The notes under the pieces are model-generated. The model was given only the letters and a program-made list of their open reading frames with translations, was not told where the DNA came from and made no database searches. The translations under genes were made by a program, and so were the position numbers. From Chloroflexota bacterium (GTDB lineage: Bacteria; Chloroflexota; Anaerolineae; Anaerolineales; Villigracilaceae), in NCBI GenBank assembly GCA_024434165.1, contig QMIW01000047.1, forward strand, positions 1-33,167: DNA of 33,167 bases. Reading direction: 5' to 3'. This document shows positions 22,771 to 31,582 of this stretch, piece by piece; position 1 is the first letter of the stretch, and each line of letters begins with the position of its first letter.

Positions 22771-23059
22771 GGGGATTCTCCTGGGTCTGAAATGTCGTTG
22801 CATTTTTATTGTACTCCCGCCCGCCTCTCTGCGTGAGCGCATTCAGCGCCGCTCTTGATGTAATGTCATTCTCACCTCTCCATACCTTTGATTTCCCCGC
22901 CCGCCAAGACTTCATCCTTATCGAAGAGACAGCCGCCCCGTCCCGCCCGAAGCGCCTGGCATCCATTCACCCAACTACTCAACTGCTAACTATCTCCATG
23001 CAAGGTAAGGTATAATCAACGCGCCTCTTGACAGGCGCAAATTCATTACAAGGCTGAGT
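22771..23059. other. Intergenic region between divergent genes
   Basis: No convincing gene. The right end holds the promoter and leader of the plus-strand gene at 23060: TATAAT at 23011-23016 and a perfect hairpin GCGCCT/AGGCGC at 23021-23038 in or just after the start of the transcript. The left end holds the ribosome site of the small minus-strand gene. The middle shows nothing recognisable. Confidence 0.5.
23011..23038 (+). promoter_or_regulatory. -10 box and leader hairpin of the 23060 operon
   Basis: TATAAT at 23011-23016 (no clear -35) is followed by the hairpin GCGCCT-CTTGAC-AGGCGC at 23021-23038. AAGGCTGAG then precedes the ATG at 23060, so unlike several other genes here this one has a leader of about 35 nt. 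Confidence 0.45.
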
Positions 23060-24631
23060 ATGGCTGGCGCATTTTCATTACCAAACGATTACTGGCTTTC
23101 CCTCCAAGTCACCCCGCAAGATGTCGAAAACCTGCATACTTATCTCTTCGAACGCGAGATGCCGCTGACCACGCGTGAACTCGTTTCGGAGTTTATCGAA
23201 ATGCGGGTCCGCACGGAGCGGCAAGCCGCAGAGAGCAAACAAAAATCCATGGGACGGAATTTTATTCCAAGAGAGACCTACCTGGTTGGGGATGAACTCA
23301 TCTTTCCTGCGTTGAACTGGCGGCAGGGACGGGTAAAGGCTGTGCGAAGCGGCGTCAACCCGGCGGTGAACGACTTCGATGTCATCACCGTCGAAATGGA
23401 CGATGCCTCCGAGCGCATGTTTGCGGCGCGGCTGGAGACGCATTTGTTGAACGACGCTTCCTTTGAAAAAGAGGAGGACGCCGACGTGAAGCCCGCCGCG
23501 ATCATGGCGGAGCACGGCGCGGAGATCGAAAAAAAACTCGAAGCCGCACTGGGCGCGGATGGCGGACTGGTCAAGATCGCCGGGCGCTGGTTCCCCCGCG
23601 CGCTGTTGATTGATATCAACCAGGGACAGTTGAATCTCGCCGAGGCAGTGCTCGATATGTCCGGCGGCGAGCCGCTTCCCACCGAAGCGCTGATGAAGGA
23701 CATCGAACTGCCCGCCGGAGTCAACCCCAAACTGGCGGAGTTTTCATTGAACTACGCCCTGCAGGACGACAACCGCTTCGACGAAGTGGGACCTGCCGGT
23801 CAGGTGCTCTGGTGCCTGCGCCGCCTCGAACCGGACTTTGTGCGCGAAGTGCCCCCGCCTCTGCGCTACGTGGAGGTGCCGCACGACCGAAACCAGTTGA
23901 CGCCACCCATGAAAGCCCTCGAAGCGCAGCTGGATGATGAACTGACCCCGCCGGGCGAACTTGACCCGCGCGAGGAAATTTCCTCCGTCACCATCACGTT
24001 GATCTACCCGCATCTGCGCGCCGGCACACTGCCCATGTCTGCCCGGACGCGCAAACTCTTCCCAACGGCGTACGAATCGCCGCGCGTGCGGTTTACGCTG
24101 GTGGACGGCAAGACCAGGCAGCGCATCCCCGCCTGGGTGGTGCGCGAACACGGCTATGTGTTCGGCTTGCGCGAATGGTACAAGGCGCATCAATTGATTC
24201 CCGGCTCGCTGGTGCAGGTCCGCAGGGGCGAGAACCCCGGCGAAGTGATCGTCGAAGCGAAGACCCAGCGCGCTTCCAAGGATTGGGTGCGCACCGTCAT
24301 GGTCGGCACCGATGGCGGGCTGGTCTTTGCCATGCTCAAACAGCCCATCACCGCCGAGTTCAACGACCGCATGGTGATTCACGTGCCCGATTTCAAGGCG
24401 CTCGACCCGGTCTGGGAAAAGAAACGTCCTTTCGAGGAACTCGTCCTCCAGGTCATGCGCGAACTGTCGAAATCCAACCCGCAGGGTCACGTCCACGCCC
24501 AGGAATTGTACGCAGCAGTGAACCTTGTCCGCCGCATTCCGCCCGCGCCGCTCTTTGCCCTGCTGGCGGCAAACCCCGTCTTCAAGCACGTAGGCGACCT
24601 GCACTTCCGCCTTGAGGAGGAGGTTGAATGA
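23060..24631 (+). CDS. Protein of unknown function, possible DNA-binding segments
   Basis: 523 aa, cytoplasmic by appearance (no signal or membrane helix). I do not recognise the family. Visible parts: an N-terminal helical segment (VTPQDVENLHTYLFEREMPL) that may be a small helix-turn-helix; a beta-rich region near 70-130 (GDELIFPALNWRQGRVKAVR); an acidic middle; a second beta-rich segment around 340-410 (WVVREHGYVFGLREWYKAHQ); and a C-terminal winged-helix-like end (LVLQVMRELSKSNPQGHVHA, then ELYAAVNLVRR). The ATG has AAGG upstream. Its stop overlaps the start of the next gene (ATGA), so the two proteins are made together. Confidence 0.7.
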   Translation: MAGAFSLPNDYWLSLQVTPQDVENLHTYLFEREMPLTTRELVSEFIEMRVRTERQAAESKQKSMGRNFIPRETYLVGDELIFPALNWRQGRVKAVRSGVNPAVNDFDVITVEMDDASERMFAARLETHLLNDASFEKEEDADVKPAAIMAEHGAEIEKKLEAALGADGGLVKIAGRWFPRALLIDINQGQLNLAEAVLDMSGGEPLPTEALMKDIELPAGVNPKLAEFSLNYALQDDNRFDEVGPAGQVLWCLRRLEPDFVREVPPPLRYVEVPHDRNQLTPPMKALEAQLDDELTPPGELDPREEISSVTITLIYPHLRAGTLPMSARTRKLFPTAYESPRVRFTLVDGKTRQRIPAWVVREHGYVFGLREWYKAHQLIPGSLVQVRRGENPGEVIVEAKTQRASKDWVRTVMVGTDGGLVFAMLKQPITAEFNDRMVIHVPDFKALDPVWEKKRPFEELVLQVMRELSKSNPQGHVHAQELYAAVNLVRRIPPAPLFALLAANPVFKHVGDLHFRLEEEVE

Positions 24632-25071
24632 GCCTGCTGAAACCCAACGCAAAGACCCCCTTCCACATTGATTTCGATTGGTGGAAGCAAAACGAACGCG
24701 ACTGGCACGTGTTCCTGCGCACCCTGTTGTGCGCCGAGCACCAGGAGGCATTTGCCGACATCGAGGAAGGCGAATTGATTGACTGGATTGACCCTGAAAC
24801 CGCCGAAGTCAAGCCGGTGGACGGCGTCCAGCACGCGCTGATGAGTCACTGCGCCCTGCTCCCCGAATTCGTCGGCGAGCGCACGGCAATCGTCGAGGCG
24901 GTCTTCCGCACCTTCCTTGCCAACGGCAATACCCCCATGTCTGCCGAGGAGCTTGGCAGGCGGCTGGGCAGGTCGGCGGATGTCATCCTGAAGACCATTG
25001 CCGGTCCGCGGGTGTATCGAGGGCTGCGTCCGATTGAAAGTCAACCCGCGCATTTACCCGTCGTCGAGTAA
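24628..25071 (+). CDS. Protein of unknown function paired with the 523-aa protein
   Basis: 147 aa. The N-terminal half is helical and Trp-rich (FHIDFDWWKQNERDWHVFLR) with an acidic EEGELIDWIDPETAEV stretch. The C-terminal ~60 residues look like a helix-turn-helix (IVEAVFRTFLANGNTPMSAE, then ELGRRLGRSADVILKTI) ending in a small wing (GPRVYRGLRPI). Translationally coupled to the preceding gene by a 4-nt overlap. The tRNA-Arg gene begins 12 nt after the stop codon. Family not recognised; a regulatory or DNA-associated role together with its partner is a guess. Confidence 0.7.
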   Translation: MSLLKPNAKTPFHIDFDWWKQNERDWHVFLRTLLCAEHQEAFADIEEGELIDWIDPETAEVKPVDGVQHALMSHCALLPEFVGERTAIVEAVFRTFLANGNTPMSAEELGRRLGRSADVILKTIAGPRVYRGLRPIESQPAHLPVVE

Positions 25072-25083
25072 AATGCAGCCATC

Positions 25084-25156
25084 GCCCCCGTAGCTCAATG
25101 GACAGAGCAGCTGCCTTCTAAGCAGGAGGTTGTGGGTTCGAATCCCGCCGGGGGCG
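25084..25156 (+). tRNA. tRNA-Arg (anticodon TCT)
   Basis: 73 nt. Acceptor GCCCCCG pairs with CGGGGGC (25149-25155), discriminator G. D arm GCTC/GAGC. The anticodon stem GCTGC/GCAGG has one terminal G-G mismatch; loop CTTCTAA puts the anticodon TCT at 25117-25119. The T arm GTGGG-TTCGAAT-CCCGC is standard. CCA is not encoded. Confidence 0.93.
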
Positions 25157-25178
25157 CACGCCAGTAAGGAGTAAGTCC

Positions 25179-25577
25179 ATGCCAACCGTTGTTCGCAAAA
25201 CCAGAGAGCCGCTTCTGGAGGTTCGCCGTGATATTCTCCACGCAGTCAGTTGGCAGGTGCGGTCCAACGTCTGGAGTCCTCCAACCGATGTGTACGAGAC
25301 CGCGGAAGCCTTTGTCGTGCGGATGGAAATAGCGGGGATGCGCGACGAAGATTTCGACATTTCGGTCGAAAACGACACGCTCTTTATCTCAGGTTCGCGC
25401 TCCGATTCCCCCGAAAAACGCGCCTATCACCAAATGGAGATTCGCTTCGGCAAATTCGCTGCGGCGGTCGGCTTGCCGGCGCCGGTCAATGTGGACCAGG
25501 CGCGCGCGGAATATCAGGACGGCTTCCTGATCGTCACTCTCCCCAAGGCGAGACCAAACCCAGTGAAAGTTGAATGA
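25179..25577 (+). CDS. Hsp20/alpha-crystallin family small heat-shock protein
   Basis: 132 aa. The alpha-crystallin domain covers about residues 40-130: VYETAEAFVVRMEIAGMRDE is the first strand pair, DEDFDISVENDTLFISGSR the middle, and ARAEYQDGFLIVTLPKA the signature end of the domain. The N-terminal arm is short and the usual C-terminal IxI motif is absent; the protein stops at NPVKVE. It is an ATP-independent holdase that binds unfolding proteins. AAGGAG lies 8 nt before the ATG. The lon gene follows after 3 nt, so chaperone and protease are made from one message. Confidence 0.9.
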   Translation: MPTVVRKTREPLLEVRRDILHAVSWQVRSNVWSPPTDVYETAEAFVVRMEIAGMRDEDFDISVENDTLFISGSRSDSPEKRAYHQMEIRFGKFAAAVGLPAPVNVDQARAEYQDGFLIVTLPKARPNPVKVE

Positions 25578-25580
25578 TCA

Positions 25581-28176
<2,596 letters not shown>

Positions 28177-28205
<29 letters not shown>

Positions 28206-28539
28206 GGACGACATCACCATGGTCTCCCTGCTGAAGACCCTTTTAAAAATGGAGGGATACGATGTGGTCGCGCTGCAGGCGGATGAAGACATTGTTTCCG
28301 CGGTCAAAAAAGAAAAACCGGACGTATTGCTGATGGATGTTTTCCTGAACCATCAAAGCGGGCTGGATGTTTTGGAGGAACTGCGCAGTTCCGCAGAAAC
28401 CAGCCGCCTTCGAGTTGTGATGTCCTCCGGCGCGAGCGTCAGGGACGAGTGCATCCGCCGCGGCGCCGACGGCTTTTTGGCGAAACCCTACATGCCGGAC
28501 GATCTCATTGACATCCTGAAACAGACCATCAACGTATGA
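28177..28539 (+). CDS. Single-domain response regulator (receiver only)
   Basis: 120 aa. CheY-like fold: KVLLAEDD with the acidic pair D11/D12, phospho-acceptor D54 in DVLLMDVF, the VVMSSGA switch Ser near 83, and FLAKPY with the conserved Lys near 104. There is no output domain, so it works by protein contact or as a phosphorelay intermediate. Its start lies inside the end of lon (29-nt overlap) with AGGA just before it. The partner kinase is unknown; the nearest is the CNMP-binding kinase at 19694. Confidence 0.87.
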
Positions 28540-28976
28540 TGGATGAGTCAATCCGCCTGCGGGAATTTTCATTTGAAGAAGATTACGAGCGCGTTTTATC
28601 GCTGTGGCGGGGGATCGAAGCGGGCGTGAACGTGGGACGTTCCGATACGCCGGGCGAGATTCAAAAGAAGATACAGCGCGACCCCGACCTGTTCCTCGTG
28701 GCGGAGGCGCATGGGCAGATCGTCGGCGCCATCATCGGCGGGTTCGACGGCAGGCGTGGGATGATCTACCATCTCGCCGTCGCAAAAAATTTCCGCGGGC
28801 GGGGCATCGGCGGAAGGCTGCTTTCCGAAGTTGAAAAACGGCTGCAAGCCAGGGGCTGTCTCAAGTGCATCCTGCACGTCCTCGACGACAACGAGGAGGC
28901 GATGCAATTTTACAAAAACAAGGGCTGGCGTCATGCAGTCGAGGATGTGGTCTTCGTGAAGGAATTTTATCCATGA
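28536..28976 (+). CDS. GNAT-family N-acetyltransferase
   Basis: 146 aa. Acetyl-CoA-dependent acyltransferase fold: LFLVAEAHGQIVGAIIGGFD (strands 2-4), IYHLAVAKNFRGRGIGGRLL with the pyrophosphate-binding RGRGIGG at 87-93, and LHVLDDNEEAMQFYKNKGW at the end, a pattern seen in RimI-like and small-molecule acetyltransferases. The acceptor is unknown. It overlaps the receiver gene by 4 nt at the start and the MogA/MoaB gene by 4 nt at the end. The start could be the first or second of two closely spaced ATGs (28536 or 28539 region); the first is coupled to the upstream stop. Confidence 0.87.
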   Translation: MMDESIRLREFSFEEDYERVLSLWRGIEAGVNVGRSDTPGEIQKKIQRDPDLFLVAEAHGQIVGAIIGGFDGRRGMIYHLAVAKNFRGRGIGGRLLSEVEKRLQARGCLKCILHVLDDNEEAMQFYKNKGWRHAVEDVVFVKEFYP

Positions 28977-29464
28977 TTCGATTTGGGATTCTGACCCTCT
29001 CCGACCGTTCCTCGCGCGGCGAGCGGGAGGACGCCTCTGGACCGGCGCTCGCGCATCTGATTCGCGCCGAAAACTGCTCGGTCGTCCGGCAGCAAATCCT
29101 GCCCGACGACGAACCCGTCATCCGCGCCGTCCTGAGCGAATGGGCAGACAGCGGCGAAGTGGACGTGATCTTGACCACGGGCGGCACCGGTTTCGCCCTG
29201 CGCGATGTCGCCCCCGAAGCCACACGCGCCGTGATTCAGCGCGAAGCCCCCGGCTTGGCAGAGGCGATGCGGGCGGAAAGCCTGGCGAAGACCAAACATG
29301 CCATGCTCTCCCGCGCCACGGCCGGCATCCGCGGGCGGACGCTCATCGTCAACCTGCCGGGAAGCCCAAAAGGCGCCGTGGAAAATTTGCAGACGATTTT
29401 CCCCGTGCTTCCCCACGCCGTTCAACTGCTCCGCGACGATCCCGATTCAGAGGCGTCGCACTGA
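28973..29464 (+). CDS. MogA/MoaB-family molybdenum cofactor biosynthesis protein
   Basis: 163 aa. Starts with IRFGILTLSDRSSRGEREDASG, then has the nucleotide-binding signature LTTGGTGFALRDVAPEATRA and LIVNLPGSPKGAVENL. This family adenylylates molybdopterin before metal insertion. It is translationally coupled to the GNAT gene (ATGA overlap), and ATG 28973 places the first strand correctly; the longer upstream frame lies in the GNAT gene. No other moa/moe gene is in the window. It is the last gene before a strong bidirectional terminator. Confidence 0.88.
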   Translation: MIRFGILTLSDRSSRGEREDASGPALAHLIRAENCSVVRQQILPDDEPVIRAVLSEWADSGEVDVILTTGGTGFALRDVAPEATRAVIQREAPGLAEAMRAESLAKTKHAMLSRATAGIRGRTLIVNLPGSPKGAVENLQTIFPVLPHAVQLLRDDPDSEASH

Positions 29465-29471
29465 CAGAAAC

Positions 29472-29508
29472 AAAAAGCAGAGCGATACGGTCTCTCGCTC
29501 TGCTTTTT
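29472..29508. terminator. Bidirectional intrinsic terminator
   Basis: AAAAAGCAGAGCGA (29472-29485) and TCGCTCTGCTTTTT (29495-29508) are perfectly complementary around a 9-nt loop, with A/T runs on both sides. It lies between convergent genes and can stop both the lon-mog message and the message of the solute-binding protein. Confidence 0.9.
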
Positions 29509-29521
29509 GTTTGAAACGCCG

Positions 29522-30310
29522 TTACTTCCACACAAAATTCAAATCGCCTTCCACCGGGTTCCAGTAATTTGGATTGGGGCTGAGGGTCATCCCGGTATCC
29601 GTCCATGCCGAGATTACATACGGTCCGCTGGAGGTCACGGTGGCGGCGGTGCTTCCGTAGCTGCCGCCTGCGAGTGCGGCTGGGTTGAGGATGGCAAAAG
29701 CGGGTTCGGCAAGATACGTCAGCAGGTTCGGCTCGGGGCGGTTGAGATGGATGATGACTGTGTTGACGTCCACTTTCTGAATCCCATCCACCTGGGAGAT
29801 GGCGCGGTTCTCTGCGTCGCGTTCCCCGTTGAACGCCAGGAACAAACGCTGCCAGGTGGGGTAATTCCCTCCGCCGTGCAGGGGATGAGCCGGGTCGAAC
29901 CAGCGGTTGAAGTTATCCACGATAACGTCGGTGGTGATGGGGGAGCCGTCGCTGAAACGCGCATTCGGGCGGATCTCGAAGATGTAATCCAGCTGATCGT
30001 CCGAAACGATCCATGATTCGGCAATGCCGGGCTGGACGTTCCCCGCTTCGTCAAGGCGCACCAGCCCTTCGTAGAGATAACCGCTCACCAGCAGAGAATC
30101 CGCATCTTCGGTGACAGCCGGGTCGAGGACGAGTTCCGAACTGACCGCCATTGGCTCGCCCGGCTGGGGCGGCAAAACGGATTCCCCTGTGGGGCTTTCG
30201 CCGGCTTGCGGCTCGGCGGTTTCCCCGTCCTTTGGCTGGCAGCCCGCCAATGCAAATGTGAAAATCAAAATACCGGTAATCGTGATCTTTGAAAGGCTCT
30301 GTGTTTTCAT
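29522..30310 (-). CDS. Half-length family 5 extracellular solute-binding lipoprotein
   Basis: 262 aa. Lipoprotein signal ending FALAGC (Cys 24), followed by an acidic Gly/Glu/Pro spacer. The rest matches the start of oligopeptide-binding (SBP_bac_5, OppA/DppA-type) proteins: LVSGYLYEGLVRLDEAGNVQ, PGIAESW, FEIRPNARFSDGSPITTDVI, IHLNRPEPNLLTYLAEPAFA, and GPYVISAWTDTGMTLSPNPN then YWNP. It then ends, DLNFVWK stop, where normal members continue for about 250-300 residues. No continuation is seen in other frames downstream, because the terminator lies 14 nt beyond the stop. It is either a natural short form or a truncated gene. No permease or ATPase gene adjoins it. Confidence 0.8.
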   Translation of the reverse strand: MKTQSLSKITITGILIFTFALAGCQPKDGETAEPQAGESPTGESVLPPQPGEPMAVSSELVLDPAVTEDADSLLVSGYLYEGLVRLDEAGNVQPGIAESWIVSDDQLDYIFEIRPNARFSDGSPITTDVIVDNFNRWFDPAHPLHGGGNYPTWQRLFLAFNGERDAENRAISQVDGIQKVDVNTVIIHLNRPEPNLLTYLAEPAFAILNPAALAGGSYGSTAATVTSSGPYVISAWTDTGMTLSPNPNYWNPVEGDLNFVWK

Positions 30311-30598
30311 TGTAACAATACCTCTTTTTGATTTGCCTGACATAACGACATAAGGTCATTTATTTAGTCGCCGTTTGGGACGGTTTGGGTCTGCGGGTGG
30401 GGATGCCGGCTGCGCTGCGGCGTATGTATTCTAGCGCACAATTATCGTTATGGGAATATAATCGGACATTAGCGCAGGAATTGTCGTAATTCCCCAACCC
30501 TTTTGCGTCATATTTACCCACTAACACTATGAAATGATCATAACTTGTTGTGACCGGTCCGGCGGATGGATGCGCCGGCAGCAAAACTCAGAGGTCCC
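30311..30598. other. Intergenic regulatory region between divergent lipoprotein genes
   Basis: No gene seen. A near-direct repeat of about 20 bp, starting TAGCGCA, occurs at 30432-30451 and 30470-30490 and flanks a perfect TATAAT at 30457-30462. Copy one covers the position of a -35 box and copy two the region just after the start. This would suit a repressor or activator of the plus-strand surface protein, whose ATG is about 130 nt downstream. Confidence 0.4.
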
Positions 30599-31582
30599 AT
30601 GGAACGAAAATATTCGAATCTTTTAAAGTTCCTCTCGCTCATCGTCATTTTGTCCCTTCTGGTTGCTTCGTGTGCCCCTTCGGATTTCCTTTCCGGCGCA
30701 GGCGGCGAGGAGGGACAGACCGAGGAAGCGCCGACGGAAGAACCTCCAACGGAAGAACCCCCGACGGAAGAGCCTCCAACCGAAGAGCCTCCAACCGAAG
30801 AACCCCCAACTGAGGAACCTCCGACCGATGCGCCGCCTCCCACCGATACGCCCGCTCCGGCGGTTGTTCCAACAGATACGCCGGCTCCCCTGGCGACCGA
30901 TACGCTTCCGCCTGCAGGCGATTCTTCCAACCAGGCGGCAACCGCCACCCCAACCTTTACTCCCACTCCCACTGCATCGTTCACGCCAGCGGCAACCGCC
31001 ACCGAGGGCAGGGGAGCCGCCCCGTTTGCGGCAAACCCCCCAACGTCAACCAGCACTTCCACGCCCGCCCCGACCGATACGCCCGTCAACGTACCGGACC
31101 CGTATGTTGGGTTAAGCGTGGCGTGCAATAACGACCTCTCTGCGACATTCACCATCACGAACATCGGCGGTCCGTTGAGCGGAGGGAGTTACACTGTTTC
31201 CGAACCGGGAAAATCGCCGGCGACCAACTCTCTGAGCCTGGGATCGAACCAGAGCATCTCCTTCAATGCCGCCGGCAACGCGACCGTGACGGTGAATTAT
31301 TCGACCTCCGAATTGGATAATGTAAACTTGTCCGCCATCGGCACCTGTCTGCCGCTTCCTTCCAGTACGCCTTCGCCCACGCCCACGAACACGAGGACCC
31401 CAAAACCGACCAATACCGCCACTCCGACCGCCACACCCGGTCCTTCGCCCACGCCCACGAACACAAAGACCCCAAGACCGACCAATACCGCCACTTCGAC
31501 CGCCACGCCCGGCCCTTCACCCCCACACGCGAGATCGTGGACGGTCAACTGGATTTGCAGGTCTTCTGCAACACCGACCTGA
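30599..31582 (+). CDS. Repeat-rich surface lipoprotein, N-terminal part before an apparent frameshift
   Basis: Lipoprotein signal peptide ending LLVASC (Cys 25). Then six-plus PTEEP units, a Thr/Pro spacer (ATPTFTPTPTASFTPAATAT), one Cys-bounded beta-sandwich-like domain (VACNNDLSATFTITNIGG ... AIGTC) and two 24-residue copies of a Ser/Pro/Thr spacer (PTPTNTRTPKPTNTATPTAT type). After the start of a third copy the frame leaves the pattern and ends in unrelated residues (PPHARSWTVNW) at 31582. The natural continuation is in another frame from about 31525, and one added C in the five-C run at 31520-31524 restores it. AGAGG precedes the ATG. A surface-exposed stalk protein is likely. Confidence 0.75.
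   Translation: MERKYSNLLKFLSLIVILSLLVASCAPSDFLSGAGGEEGQTEEAPTEEPPTEEPPTEEPPTEEPPTEEPPTEEPPTDAPPPTDTPAPAVVPTDTPAPLATDTLPPAGDSSNQAATATPTFTPTPTASFTPAATATEGRGAAPFAANPPTSTSTSTPAPTDTPVNVPDPYVGLSVACNNDLSATFTITNIGGPLSGGSYTVSEPGKSPATNSLSLGSNQSISFNAAGNATVTVNYSTSELDNVNLSAIGTCLPLPSSTPSPTPTNTRTPKPTNTATPTATPGPSPTPTNTKTPRPTNTATSTATPGPSPPHARSWTVNWICRSSATPT
30731..30835 (+). repeat. 15-bp tandem repeat encoding PTEEP
   Basis: Six complete 15-bp units (30731-30820, type ccaaccgaagagcct) plus a diverged seventh. It is in frame and encodes an acidic, Pro-rich stalk. Copy number can be expected to vary between strains. Confidence 0.85.
31371..31524 (+). repeat. 72-bp tandem repeat with truncated third copy
   Basis: Copies begin at 31371 and 31443 (cttcgcccacgcccacgaac) and differ at only a few bases. 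A third begins at 31515 (cttcaccccc) and breaks down within 15 nt, at the point of the frameshift. Confidence 0.85.

Noticed and set aside
21310-22836. 508-codon open frame on the plus strand
   Set aside because: Antisense to the AbgB-like gene; the composition is typical of a shadow frame.
22763-22966. Small minus-strand gene upstream of the 75-aa protein
   Set aside because: It overlaps the ribosome site and start of that gene in another frame, has no ribosome site of its own, and has no recognisable features.
23744-24751. 335-codon open frame on the minus strand
   Set aside because: Antisense to the 523-aa gene, which has a ribosome site, promoter and coupling to the next gene.
30731-31524. 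Tandem repeats as a possible CRISPR array
   Set aside because: Units are contiguous, in frame and coding (PTEEP and Thr/Pro spacers), with no unique spacers between repeats.
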